Origin: Diplodia intermedia
Lineage: Eukaryota; Ascomycota; Dothideomycetes; Botryosphaeriales; Botryosphaeriaceae
Length of the DNA stretch: 64,000 bases
Assembly: GCA_021495925.1 (NCBI GenBank)
Contig: JAKEKT010000004.1
Coordinates: 678,942-742,941, forward strand
Direction: 5' to 3'
The notes below the pieces were generated by a model that saw only the letters and a program-made list of their open reading frames with translations, searched no databases and had not been told where the DNA came from. Positions 21,464-32,700 of this stretch are shown in pieces. The stretch's first letter is position 1. Every line of letters begins with the position of its first letter. The translations under genes and the position numbers were made by a program.

Positions 21464-22953
21464 ATGACTGGAACACTCGTGCCACCATGGTACGAAGGCT
21501 ACAAAGTGAGTCGCGCCGAGATGTCCGTGGTCAGCATCGTCTGGGGAATCAGCCTCGGATGCTCCATGTTCTGCGTCGCGACCGCCATAAGCCAGACTCT
21601 CAACACGTGGGCACGATGCGGCCGGATAACAGAGTACATCATCTTGATCTGGATCGAGATAATCGTGTGCACCGTCATCGGCATCATCTCGTGGCTGTAC
21701 ATGAGGGCCACCATCGGACCCAGGTACGTCACCTTCCACCACTTCCACCGTACTCACTGACTCAGCCGCTCCAGTTTCGAATTCTTCTTCCTCACCCTTT
21801 GCCTCTGGGTGGTTCAGATTCAGGTCCTGCTTCAGATCATCATCAATCGTATTGCCCTCCTCCTACCGGATCCACGCCGCGTCTCCAAGATCAAATGGAC
21901 CGTCGTGGCCTACGTCGGCATCATCAATGTCGCAGTCTTCTGCATCTGGATCCCTGCGCAGCTGCAGCGCTCTCAGACCTTCATCAACATCAATCACTAC
22001 TGGGACCGTATGGAGAAGGCTCTATTCCTGCTCATCGACGCCGGCCTCAACTTCTACTTCATGTGGCTGGTGCGCAAGAACCTAATCGCCAACGGCCTGA
22101 GCAAATACAAGATCCTCTTCTGGACCAACGTTGCCCTCGATGTCATTTCCATCTTTCTTGACGTGAGCTACACCTGTTCTCTTCGCCCCCAAAAATTCAA
22201 ACAACTGACATATATACAACTCAGCTCGCCATCATCCTTTCCATGTCTTTCAAGAATCCCTTCATCTACGTGCAATTCCACCCGCTCGCCTACATCATCA
22301 AGCTCGCCATCGAGATGTCCCTCGCCGATCTCATCGCCAAGGTCGCCCGCGCGTCGTCCGCCGCCCGCGTGCGCGGCGGTCTCGACGGCATCGAAGGTAT
22401 CAGCAGCAGCTACGACCTCCCCATCTCACCGGGCGGGACCGCTCACCAATATCCGCCGAAAAGCAGCGGCGGAAGCAGCCGATACGGCGGCAGCGCCGCC
22501 GCCACCACCACTAACAATACCACCGCCGCGGACAATAGCAACTGCCGCTACCGCGTAGCCAAGGTGTCGAACGTTGCCGGCGCGCCGTCGTTTACGAGCG
22601 AGATCACGAGCAACAGCAGCAGCGGTAATAATAATCATCACGCCCGGCGGCTGGAGGGCGTGGAGGAGGCTCGCGGCGGCGCCCCCCTTGGGGGAATAAC
22701 GAAGATGGTGGCGGTGGAGGTGCGGCGCAGCGAGTACCGCCGGCGCAGCGATGAGATTGCGGTCCTGCCGACGAGGCCGTCGGAGACGGCGCGGACCAGC
22801 GTGGATACGGCGGTGGAGGAGAGGAGGATCAGTGTGGATTCGGGCTTCGCCGGGGATCGGGAGAGCCAGCGGCGGCTGAGGAGGGCGAGTTGGGAGGGAG
22901 GGGAAGAAGAGGAGGGTGAGCTTGAGATGATGCGGAAGGCATATATTCCCTGA
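21464..22953 (+). CDS. Seven-transmembrane integral membrane protein (rhodopsin/PTH11-like fold)
   Basis: Three exons, 21464-21723, 21775-22162 and 22225-22953, with introns of 51 and 62 bp, encode 458 residues. The first 280 or so hold seven hydrophobic helices: around SIVWGISLGCSMFCVA, YIILIWIEIIVCTVIGIISW, FFFLTLCLWVVQIQVLLQII, VVAYVGIINVAVFCIWI, ALFLLIDAGLNFYFMWLV, WTNVALDVISIFL continuing across the second splice, and YIIKLAIEMSLADLI. The last 180 residues are hydrophilic, Ser/Gly/Arg-rich and low in complexity, fitting a cytosolic tail. There is no signal peptide or N-terminal CFEM cysteine cluster. This layout is common among orphan fungal membrane proteins; ligand and function cannot be inferred. 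Start chosen at the ATG in ccaccatgac. Confidence 0.8.
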
Positions 22954-23385
22954 AGGAAATGTGGAGAGATGTGGGGAGAGTGGAAAAAAAAAAAAACCAG
23001 GGAGGCTGGACCTCCCTTTCTTCCTTTCGTTCTTTTGAAAGAAGCCATGGCATGGCACAGCGACGCGGATACCCAGACTGCTTGTGTTCGCTTTGGGAAG
23101 CGGAGAGCGAAGAGGGTAGATACCACTCGCAGATGCATGATCTGAGCGACGGGAGTATAGCGACTTGGAGAGCATGTGCCAAAAAGGAAAGACAAGTACT
23201 GTTTAGAGTTCTTTCGGGTCATCTTATTTGACAGCTTTTGGTCTAGAATAAATATTTACAGTTACCTATTCCTCAGGGTCGAGGGAAGCCCGGGCATCCA
23301 TCCAATACAGCCAGCCTCACTCATGGTCAGCCCGAGCTTGATCGAACCCCAAAAGTATCGAGAAAGCAAAAACATCATCCCCCAT

Positions 23386-23847
23386 TCAGGGCAGGCCGGC
23401 GCCCCTCTTCACAACCGTCACTTCACCCAGGACATCCACGCCCTTCTCGGCGCCGCTCGACACACCACCCTGCGCGATGCCGGCCTCGGCCTTGTCATCG
23501 TTAAACGCCAAAAAGGCACTCGTGAAGAAGGGGGCGCCCACGGCACACATGCCGCTCGTATCCAGCGTGAAGCTCAACGCACACACGTTCGTCTCGTTGT
23601 AGGAATCGTTGATACCCCTGGCATAGCTCCTCAGCGGGCCCTTGACGGCGCCGACGTCACCGTCAAGGGCCCGCTGCACTTACCTAGAATGTCAACGACG
23701 GCTTCGATGAGTACCGTACACGAGGTCGATGGAGATCTTGGGTTAGCCGCCGTACTTGTAGGACAGAGGCATGATGGCAGGCGTCTGAGCCTGTATGGCA
23801 GCAGGAGCGCCAGCCGCAAGAGCGGGCAGGAACAAAAGAGGGAACAT
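23386..23847 (-). pseudogene. Broken gene for a small secreted-type protein
   Basis: On the minus strand an ATG at 23847 opens a good signal-peptide-like start, MFPLLFLPALAAGAPAA, but the frame stops at TAA (23745-23743) after 34 residues. A second open stretch ending at 23386 reads GINDSYNETNVCALSF, then LDTSGMCAVGAPFFTSAF and ends VVKRGAGLP, plausible as a mature secreted domain. I tried donors at 23755 and 23683 with several acceptors; none joins the two halves without a stop. A perfect inverted repeat (23632-23676) lies at the start of the second part. Either this is a pseudogene, or the intron uses sites I do not recognise. Family unknown. Confidence 0.4.
23632..23676. repeat. Perfect inverted repeat, 17-bp arms, 11-bp loop
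   Basis: The left arm cagcgggcccttgacgg (23632-23648) is exactly complementary to the right arm ccgtcaagggcccgctg (23660-23676); the loop is 23649-23659. The match stops abruptly at both outer ends. It would make a very stable hairpin in DNA or RNA and lies inside the broken secreted-protein gene. Confidence 0.95.
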
Positions 23848-24794
23848 AGTAGCGAAAACAAGAGAAGGACTGGGTAATAGAAAGCATTCCGGCAAGGGCA
23901 TCCGGCGCTTATGAGGAACAACGAGAGAAGGCGTCGTCTAAAGGATACAAACACTTTGGTGGTGGCGGCAAACATCATGATGCTTTAAATTAACCTTGTT
24001 TCCTTGGGCAGGGGGTCGCGTGGTTGACTTCCTTTTCCGGACCGGCGACCGATCATAGGTGGGGCCATGGGGTGGGATATATTTAGCCATACCCGTCCAA
24101 GCTCCAGCGTGATAGAGCTGCGCTCGTGTTCACTGCTCTAGGCCGATGCTGGGAAGAAACCCACCGGTCAGTTCGCTTATCAGTGCAACGTGAATGCACA
24201 ATATGTATTTCCGGACAAAAGCTTCAGTGAACTTGGCGAATCCGACGTCGTAAACGCAGAAGGGTACGGGCTCGTACCGGCCTAAAGGCTGAGCTAGCCA
24301 ATCTAGCTCAAACGCCCGTATTCTAGTTTGCTTCTAGACGAATGCCCCGCTCGTAACGCTTTTCCGCACTTCATGTCACGGTACGAGATTCCTGCAACGG
24401 CGAGAACCATTGAGGTGCCCCTTTGCTCGAGGTTCTAGTCATTCTAACCGTCAAGGTGGGTATGATACGAGCACCCCACAAGGATCTCAGCATTGACAAT
24501 GAAGATCAACGCAGTGTCGGCCGCATCGAGCACAGGAACAAACAACAAGAATCCAGCCTTAGCTAAAGATACACCATCGTCCGACCCGCTCCGTGCGCGC
24601 CTCGCCGCCCGACACGCAAGGAGCACCACCTGCCCTTTCGAATACGAGATATGCGACAACGACCCATGACGTTCCGTCCCGCCCAAGCAGACCAACGGCC
24701 GTTCGGCCTCGACTGCACCCGCCGTGGCGCTATATGAGACGTCTGTCCGCCGGGAAGGTGTTCCAGTCCATTGCTCTCGTTTGCCCAATTGACA
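23848..24794. other. Intergenic, divergent upstream regions
   Basis: No supported gene. A TATA-like ggatatattt near 24077-24086 could serve the minus-strand broken gene, and ctatatgag near 24730-24738 could serve the peptidase. Both are weak guesses from motif alone. Confidence 0.4.
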
Positions 24795-26570
24795 ATGCGC
24801 CTTCAACCAATGCTGGGGGCAGCCCTCTGGGCCTTGTTCCAGACCGTGTCCTGCCGAGTGGTGAGCTCGTCCGCAGCAGAGCTCGTCGAGCACGAAACGA
24901 CGCCAGTGCTGCCGGCGGGATGGAAGTACCACTCGCCTGCCAGCGACAGTGAGACGTTGCAGCTGCGCATCGCCCTGGCTCACCCGCAGGACGCCGACCA
25001 CTTGCGCCTGGCCTTGTCCGTCAGCGATCCGTCGTCGCCCACCTACGGCAACTACCTGTCGGCCACTGAACTGCAGGCCGTCCTGCCCGACCTCTCCGCC
25101 GCCGGCGCCGCCGTCACCGAGTGGCTGAAGTCTGCGGATGGCGTGCAGCACGTCTCGCAACAGGGTGAATGGATCAGCTTCACGACGAGCGTCGGTGCAG
25201 CCCGCTCGCTCCTAGCCGCCTCGTTCGCGCAGTACAGCTTCAATGGCGAGACGCCGGTGCTGCGCACGCAGTCCTACAGCGTGCCCGCGCCCCTGAAGGA
25301 CAGCGTTGACTTCGTCTTCCCCGCGACGCAGTTCCTCGCCGACGGCGGCAGCCGGCGCCACGAACAGTACTCCCGCAACAAGCTCGAGACGCGCCAGCAC
25401 AACCTGCCAGGGCCGGCCAACTGCAGCACCGACACGTGCCCCAAGAAGCTGGCAGCCAAGTACAACATCGACTACTTCCCGCCCGACGGCTCGTCCGGCA
25501 GCAGCATCGCCATCGCCGGCTTCCTCGAGCAGCACCCCAACCGCACCGACTTCCTGTCCTTCCTGCAAAACTACGGCCTCAACAACTACACGGTCGACTA
25601 CGCCACCGCCCTCGTCAACGGCGGCGTCGCCCCGGACGAGCCCGAGGTCGCCGGCGCCGAGGCCATGCTGGACGTCGAGTACGCCTTCGCCTTCACGGGG
25701 CCGCTGCCCGCCACCTACATCTCGACCGGCGGCCGCGGCCCGCAGCTGCTCCAGCCGGGCAACACGACCGTGCCGCCGTCCAAGGCCGACAACGAGCCCT
25801 ACCTCGAGTTCCTCAACTACCTCCTCGCCCTCGACGCGCCGCCGCACGTCGTCTCCATCTCCTACTCGGACGACGAGCAGACGGTGCCGCCCGCCTACGC
25901 CCGCCGCGTGTGCGACCTCTTCGCGCGGCTCGCGCTGCGCGGCGTGTCCGTCATCGACGCCTCGGGCGACGGCGGGGCCGTGGGCACGGGCAGCGTCGAC
26001 TGCGTCGACGCCAGCGGGCGGACGCGCTTCATCCCGACCTTCCCGGCGACGTGCCCGTGGGTGACGGCGGTCGGCGCGTCGGCGGCGTGGGGCGGGCCCG
26101 CGACGTGGAGCGCGGGCGGCTTCTCCGACTACTTCGCGCGGCCGGACTGGCAGGCGGCCGCCGTCGACGCGTACGTCGGCCGGCTGAACGGCAGCCACGC
26201 GCCCTACTACGACGCCGCCGGCCGCGCCTTCCCCGACGTCAGCCTCATCGGCGTCGCCTACGTCACCACCGTCGGCGGCGCCACGTCGACCCAGAAGGGC
26301 ACCAGCGCCAGCACCCCCGTCTTCGCCGCCATGGTCGCCCTGCTCAACGACCTGCGCCTGCGCGCCGGCAAGCCCGTCCTCGGCTTCCTCAACCCGCTGC
26401 TGTACTCGGACGCGCTCAAGGACGTGTACAGGGACGTGGCCGAGGGCCAGGGCGCCGGCTGCGCCAATGCCACTTGGTTCGAGGCCGGGTGGGAGGCCCT
26501 GCCCGGCTGGGACGCTACCACCGGCTTGGGAGAGCCGGATTTTGCGAAGATGAGGGCGGTTGTGGTTTGA
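24795..26570 (+). CDS. Secreted sedolisin-family (S53) tripeptidyl-peptidase-like protease
   Basis: Acid serine-carboxyl peptidase, secreted by fungi to release tripeptides or cut proteins at low pH. Intronless, 591 residues from the ATG at 24795 (an in-frame TTG at 24771 is not used). Residues 1-20 form a signal peptide; a pro-domain follows with SDPSSPTYGNYLSATEL. Catalytic residues are visible: Glu289 and Asp293 in AEAMLDVEY, Asp392 in DASGDGG (oxyanion) and Ser504 in GTSASTPVFAA. The calcium-site region GWDATTGLGEPDF closes the domain. The second half has extreme third-position G/C, which also creates long antisense ORFs. The stop is 169 bp from that of the convergent UvsB gene. Whether it is an exo- or endopeptidase cannot be decided from these motifs. 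Confidence 0.93.
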   Translation: MRLQPMLGAALWALFQTVSCRVVSSSAAELVEHETTPVLPAGWKYHSPASDSETLQLRIALAHPQDADHLRLALSVSDPSSPTYGNYLSATELQAVLPDLSAAGAAVTEWLKSADGVQHVSQQGEWISFTTSVGAARSLLAASFAQYSFNGETPVLRTQSYSVPAPLKDSVDFVFPATQFLADGGSRRHEQYSRNKLETRQHNLPGPANCSTDTCPKKLAAKYNIDYFPPDGSSGSSIAIAGFLEQHPNRTDFLSFLQNYGLNNYTVDYATALVNGGVAPDEPEVAGAEAMLDVEYAFAFTGPLPATYISTGGRGPQLLQPGNTTVPPSKADNEPYLEFLNYLLALDAPPHVVSISYSDDEQTVPPAYARRVCDLFARLALRGVSVIDASGDGGAVGTGSVDCVDASGRTRFIPTFPATCPWVTAVGASAAWGGPATWSAGGFSDYFARPDWQAAAVDAYVGRLNGSHAPYYDAAGRAFPDVSLIGVAYVTTVGGATSTQKGTSASTPVFAAMVALLNDLRLRAGKPVLGFLNPLLYSDALKDVYRDVAEGQGAGCANATWFEAGWEALPGWDATTGLGEPDFAKMRAVVV

Positions 26571-26739
26571 TGAGGTGGACATTTTCCTTCTGTCGAGTAA
26601 AGACCTAGTCAACCATGAATGAAGGTGTTTATCATGTATCGGGGAGTTACTTCTGAAGTGCTTTGGATTATGACAATGTAGGCAGCAAGCCTTGAAAGGT
26701 GATATCGCGACACCCTTTACTGCCACAGCCCTCGCCCAA

Positions 26740-29700
26740 CTAAAAGAAAGCACACCAACCAATATACATGGCCGCCAGATTATGCGGATCCCTTGCCCTT
26801 TCAATCAGCGCATTCGCGTATCCCTCCACACTCAACGGCACCGTCTCGTCGGGCAAGAACCCCTTCACCTTCTTCTTCACGCTCTCCAGCACCTCCTCGG
26901 GCGTGGTCGGCACCCCCTTGGTGTACCTCTTCTTCTTCCCGATGAAGTCGGCCGTGGGATCGTACAAGAACGTCTCCAAGATGGTCATCAGCGTGTCAAT
27001 GTGCTGCCGCAGCTGCCGGAGGGTGAGCTCCGCGGCGAGGCGGTAGGGGCCCTCGACGCCGTACGCGCCCATTGCGTCGACCATGTTGTGCGTGAGCCGG
27101 AACGGGACGAGCTCCGGCTTCTCGAACGTGAGGCCCTTGTCGAAGAGGCAGTTGAAGTCGACGTGGAAGACGCGCCCGTCCTCCTCGATCAGCAGCAGGT
27201 TCTCGCCGTGCCGGTCGCCCAGCCCCAGCACGTGCCCGACGATGGACATGACGGCGCACGAGCGCGTGTAGTTGAGGCGCGCCGTGAACCAGGCCTCGGG
27301 CTCGGGGAAGGACTCGATGAACCACTCGTGCAGAACGGGCCGGAGGTGGCCGAGCACCTGGTCGGTGAAGATGTGGATGTTTTCTCGTTTGCTGATGGAC
27401 TCTTTGAGCTTGTCCCGGATCTCTCCGTAGTCGATCTTGATGCCCTTTTCGCGATAAAGCTTCAGGATTATGTCCCGCATGGGCTTGAGTCCCTCGACCC
27501 ACTCGATAGCCCCGCACTCTTCGTTCAGCGGCGTGACTGCGTAGGTCCTGATGTCGAGCCTCCTCTTGCTAGACTCGACGTCACCCAAAAGTGCCCTGTT
27601 GACCATGGCGTTGAACTCCATCAACCGCTGATCCTTCCGGAGGTCGTCCTTTGGCTTGCAGAGAAGGCCGTAGGCCCGACCGTCCGAACCACGAACAATC
27701 AACTTTCGAGGCCTTTGGAGTGAGCTGAGTACAAGAACGTCATCGCTAAACGATGAGATGGTAATGACATTCCCGGAGAACGCAGCCCTGTATGCCTTCG
27801 GGATAACCTCTGCGTTGCGAGGCAGACTCGCGATCAACGTCGTCTCGATCGGCACGACCAAGCCGCAAGGAGCCAGCTTGTGTGAGAAGCCCATATCCTT
27901 GGACAGGCTGAAGCGTGCTTGCCTGTCCGGTAATGCAGCATCGCATGCATTCAGTAGAGCCGCTGAGAGCCTGTCTCCCTGCACGATCAACGTCCGCACA
28001 TCTGGACCCGATGAGGTAGTCTTGGCCTTCTTGCTAAACTCCTTCAATTTTGCCAATAGGTGTGCTCCACGAGAACTGCGATCGTGGTTTTTCGATTTGA
28101 CCACAGCAAGAAGACTCCAGAGTGATTGCTGGGGATGGGCATCCGCGACCTTGATAATGATTTTCGACAGTACTTCATACGTTTGGTTGTGCGGATGGCT
28201 GATGCGCGTGATCATCTGCGCTAGCGCTGTGTAGAACAGGTAAGCCGGTAGCCTGTCCAAGACATACTTCTTGATCTGCTGGTTGATCGTCTCCAGGCGG
28301 AGAGCACGAACGCCGACGATGTCTTCCTCTTTTTCGTAGCGCTGCCGGTTTCTCTCCCATTCTTTCGGTAAGCGGTCCCGAGATGCCTCCATGCCAAGAT
28401 CAAGCCACAAAGTTAGCAGTTTGGGAACCGTCTCATAAAGGTGCTTGACACCAAATGTGATGGATCGAAGATAGTTCTCAATGATCAACTTGGCAGTTTC
28501 GCCGCATTTGGTGGAAAAGCTGACTTTTGGCTGCGTTTTGTCCGATTCGAGTAGCTTGTTGTAGTGTTTGCCAAGGTAATAATGTCCCTTTTCCCATTTG
28601 TTGTGGAGCTTGATGGCAGTGTGATAACACTGGACAATGTTGCTTGAAGCCGACTGGCCTGACTGATCCAGCCACTTGGCTTTCAACAGGTAGGCTCGTG
28701 CTGCAAGCTTGTTGACAGTCAGGCGCTGCTCATCAGTCGCGGTGGTCGACATGCTATCTCCGGCATTGATCGGCGTTTGCTCACGCGAGAAAATGTTGGC
28801 GGCGATGGCACCCTCGAGATTCTGGATTGCTTTCCGGTGGTGCCCGTCTTTCCAAAGAAGCCGAGAGTGCTCGATCTTGGCCTCACTCTCCCCGAGTCGA
28901 GTTGCGTGGAGGACTGCGTCGAAAGCCGTGTTACTTTGATTTGCCTTCCTGGCCAACCTTGATGTTGTAAGCCATGAAGACGCAAGGTCAAGACCAGTGA
29001 AGCCACGTGATGAGAGCTGCATGGCCGCCCGTCGCAGCCCCAACACGTATTGCTTTTCGGCGGTATATGCCCCCAAGAAATCAAGACGCCGATCCATGTT
29101 CTTGAGAAGGTCTGTACGACTCAGTGAGGAGTCAGTTGCCCCACTGATTGCTTCAATCTCATAGAGAACATGCAACTTCAGCATCGGGTCATGGCATGCC
29201 TGAAGCGAGGCCGTGGTCGAAGGCGATAGCCCTCGGGCGATCGACTCTCGCAAATCATTGATCTTTGCGATAAAGCCTTTGGCATCCTTCTGTCGTAACG
29301 ACAGCAAGGCATCACCAACACCGACATTGAACTCTTGCAAACCAGCTGGCGCAGTAGATAAGAGGTCTCCCAGCACCCTCCACTTTCCGGTGACCCATGA
29401 AGCTTCTGCCGCGAGCGAAAGGATCTTGGGCGCACACGATCCCACAGACGTCTGGAAGCTCTGGACTTGAGCCAGTAGCGAGTCATATTGATTGGACTCT
29501 CGCAGACAACTGAGCAGCTGATACTGGATTTCTGCATCGTCGGGCTTCTCGGCCAAAGACAGCTCGTACCAGCTCTGTGCAGCCGTCCATCTTCCAGCTT
29601 TGCGATGTTCCAGGACTTGCTGGGCCGGGTCGAGAATTTGCAGGTGGGCCGAAATCCCCTCTATTCCATCCGGTTCGTCAATCTGAGTGTAGATGTACTG

Positions 29701-32700
29701 AAGGTGTTGGTAGAGATTCTCCTGATCAATGGGCTCTTTAGAAAGCTCCGCTTGCTCCTTCTTCTGCCGCACGTACTGCTCCCAGTGGAAAAGAGCACGA
29801 GCGTAGGAGCCACATTCCACGGCGCGGCGAGATATAACTTCAGCCGGTATAGCGTGCAGAACGCGCTCAATGCTACTGATCTGAGAGACGGCTTGAACCT
29901 CATCAAGCTCTGGCGGCATTCTTCCGGACCTGGAGGCGAGCAGCCGGTTCTCATTCAGCTGCTTGCGCTTTTCTTGCAGCCATTTCGACATGTAGTCGAG
30001 CACTTGGAAGACGTTCTGGGAAGAGTGAGTACGCACTGGTGGAGAAAGACATGCCGGAGTCTCGGCAACTTACTTCGCTACACTGCTTCAGTGTGTCAGC
30101 CTCAGGCCCTGGCCCGTCTATGCCCGTCTCCAGGATCAGGACCAGTTCCTGGACGATGTTGTCGACTTCCTTCTCAGTCCCTCCGAGGATGACGTTGACT
30201 ACAGTAAACGGAAGGAGAAATGTCGGGATAGCCAGGTCATGTCCTCTGATAATTCTTGACAGAGTCGGGAATATCCGTCGTGTGTTGTCTCCCTTAGGTC
30301 GTAGTAGCAAGTCATGAACAAAGTCTCGCAGCCACGTGGTGTGGGTGAGTTTTGGCTTGTAGATCGGGTATTCTTGAGTGGGCGCTTGGTTTGCCCTGCG
30401 GTTGACCTCATACTTCGAGTTCAGGAAGGGCGTGAGTGTGCTTCGGATTGTCTCGGGAATCTCATTCCAGCGTTGGTAGTGTGGGCTTCCTTGCGACGAG
30501 CGCGGGCGGTAGGCAGTAGCTTCGTTGCTGAAACCACAGAACTTGAGCATCTCTTGCATCACATAGGCGATGAATGCTTGCGATATCGCATTGGTGGCCG
30601 ATTGGAAGGCCTTCACCAGCACCGACTCCAGCATGAATGCGATGAATTCGATGGCTTCATCTGCCCGTTCCAAGTTCGACAGCACGAGAATCTCCCGCCT
30701 TGGCCGCACCGCCTCTGTTCGAGATGGATCTAAGCAGCCCACAAGACCAAGACATTGCGCAGCCAGGATGGCAATCTCAGAACGACTTTCCGTGAACCTG
30801 ACGGACGCGTCCAGTATGGAGCGGCAAAGTTGGGCCACCACGTTACTCGGATGCTGAGCAACAGTTGTTTCGTGGATGAACTGCTGGTTGGTTTCTAGGT
30901 ACAACCTGAGTTCTTTCAAGGCTTGGGCGACAACCGATGCGTTTTCATCCCGGCAGCGCCTCGTGAAAGCCTCAAATCGGTTCACCGAGGACTTTACCCG
31001 GAACTGATTGATTTGGGATTCGGTCTTGCTGAACAAAGGAATAGACTGCAAAGATGGGAGCATGTCAATCCTCGCTCGAAGTAGTTTGTTGTGCTCAAGG
31101 ACAATGCCTGAGATGACGGCGTAGGCCTTCTTTTGGACGTCTGGTGTAAACGAGTCCCAATACCGGACCACTACAGAAAAGGTTTGGTCGATCAACAGTT
31201 CAACCTCGTCCTTCTCCACAGCGTTGATTAAAGACGCCCAGACGGAAAATGCCTTGTTGCACAACTGTGGCACGTCAAAAGCCGATTGAAGGTATGCGCG
31301 AACTTGAGGTAGCGCAGGGCTGACATGGGTGCCCGCCAAGGTAATGAGATCCTCGATGGCGCTGAGGCTCCTGTTTCTCTCCGAAAGCGGCGACGGTGTT
31401 CTCGAAATGTCGATGGCACTCGACAAGTGGGCCATAATTCCCAATATATTGGTTTCAAAGAATTGGGCCAAGACCTTTGTCTCTTTGGTACTCTGGCGAC
31501 TAGAGGCTCCGCTGCGTCGCTCGCAAAGGGTAGCAAACGTGCAAAACGCTCGGTGAATCTGGAGCCGTTAGATTTGTGTAGTGTCTGTTTACCTAGCTGA
31601 ACTCACCTCTTTCTTCCTTGCTCCTTCTTCTCCGGCTGAGGCTTTGAGAATCTCACAGGCGACATAGGTGGGTGTGAGCTTGACCAGCTCGGTTAGATCC
31701 TCTTTCCCAAGACCCGGCACGGATTCGCACAGGAGCGCAGCGGCTGATGTCTCAATGTCGTCAGCGGGATGTATCAGCAGTGTGGCTAAAATCGCAGCGA
31801 GGTTCTCCTTCGGCTGTAGGCAAATGTCTTCAACGGTCGTCTGCCGCGCTGCTGCAAATCGCTTTAGGACGTCCTTCTTCTTCATGAGGACAAGGTACGG
31901 GAGGACATCTTTTTGAGTCAGCAGGAGAAGCTGGTTTACGCCAGTCTCAAGGAGGTCCGAAAGTAATTGGGCCTTTTGCGGTCGGACACAGAGGTCCTTG
32001 AATACTTCGAAGCCGACATTCCTCCAAAAAGGCCTTAGCATCTCCATTGGCTTGCATTTGAATGATTCCGCCAGAGACTGAAGCTGTTGAACGTCAGCGC
32101 CATCACTTGCATGCTAGATATGTCAGCTTACCTCATGGTATGCCACGCTGTATATCATGGGGTGCGTGTGGCCCAGGTAATTGACGAGTTGCAGAAGCGC
32201 AATGTTGAGTTCGTCATCGCCACAAACTCTGCTTTTGTCAGTAGCACGAATAGTAATCGCGATCGAAAAAATTACCTGGCCACTTGTCCCCACGCGACAA
32301 TAAGGGTTTCTTGTTCACCAAGCGCATTCCGATCTGCGATTTGGACCATGAAGTTGAGAGCGCTTATGCGGTTTTTCTGCCGGATCTCTTCCGGAACTCC
32401 GTCGTGCAAAAACACCGGGAGAGCGTATCTTTGGAACTGGTTAGTCAAGCCTTCCAGAATACAGGAGAATACTTACCCTGCAGCAATGCGTAGTTCTCTC
32501 AGTGAACTTTTCAATGACTTCATACACCATTGTCCAAGCAGAGATTTGGTCAGGCTGAGTGCTTCCCGGTCATTGATGTGACTCAGTAAGCTCTTGATTG
32601 CAGTAGCAGCCAAGACTCGTGGCGCCTTGCATCGCTGAAGTTCCGGGCAACTGACGATTTTCTCCATTATCGAGATGACGTCCTTCCATGCCTGCCCAGT

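Noticed and set aside
25212..26804. 530-codon minus-strand ORF opposite the S53 peptidase
   Set aside because: Val/Gly/Arg-rich mirror of a GC3-rich coding strand; no motifs, and the plus strand has a complete catalytic set.
26692..27723. 343-codon plus-strand ORF opposite the UvsB kinase domain
   Set aside because: Shadow of the conserved kinase and FATC coding sequence.
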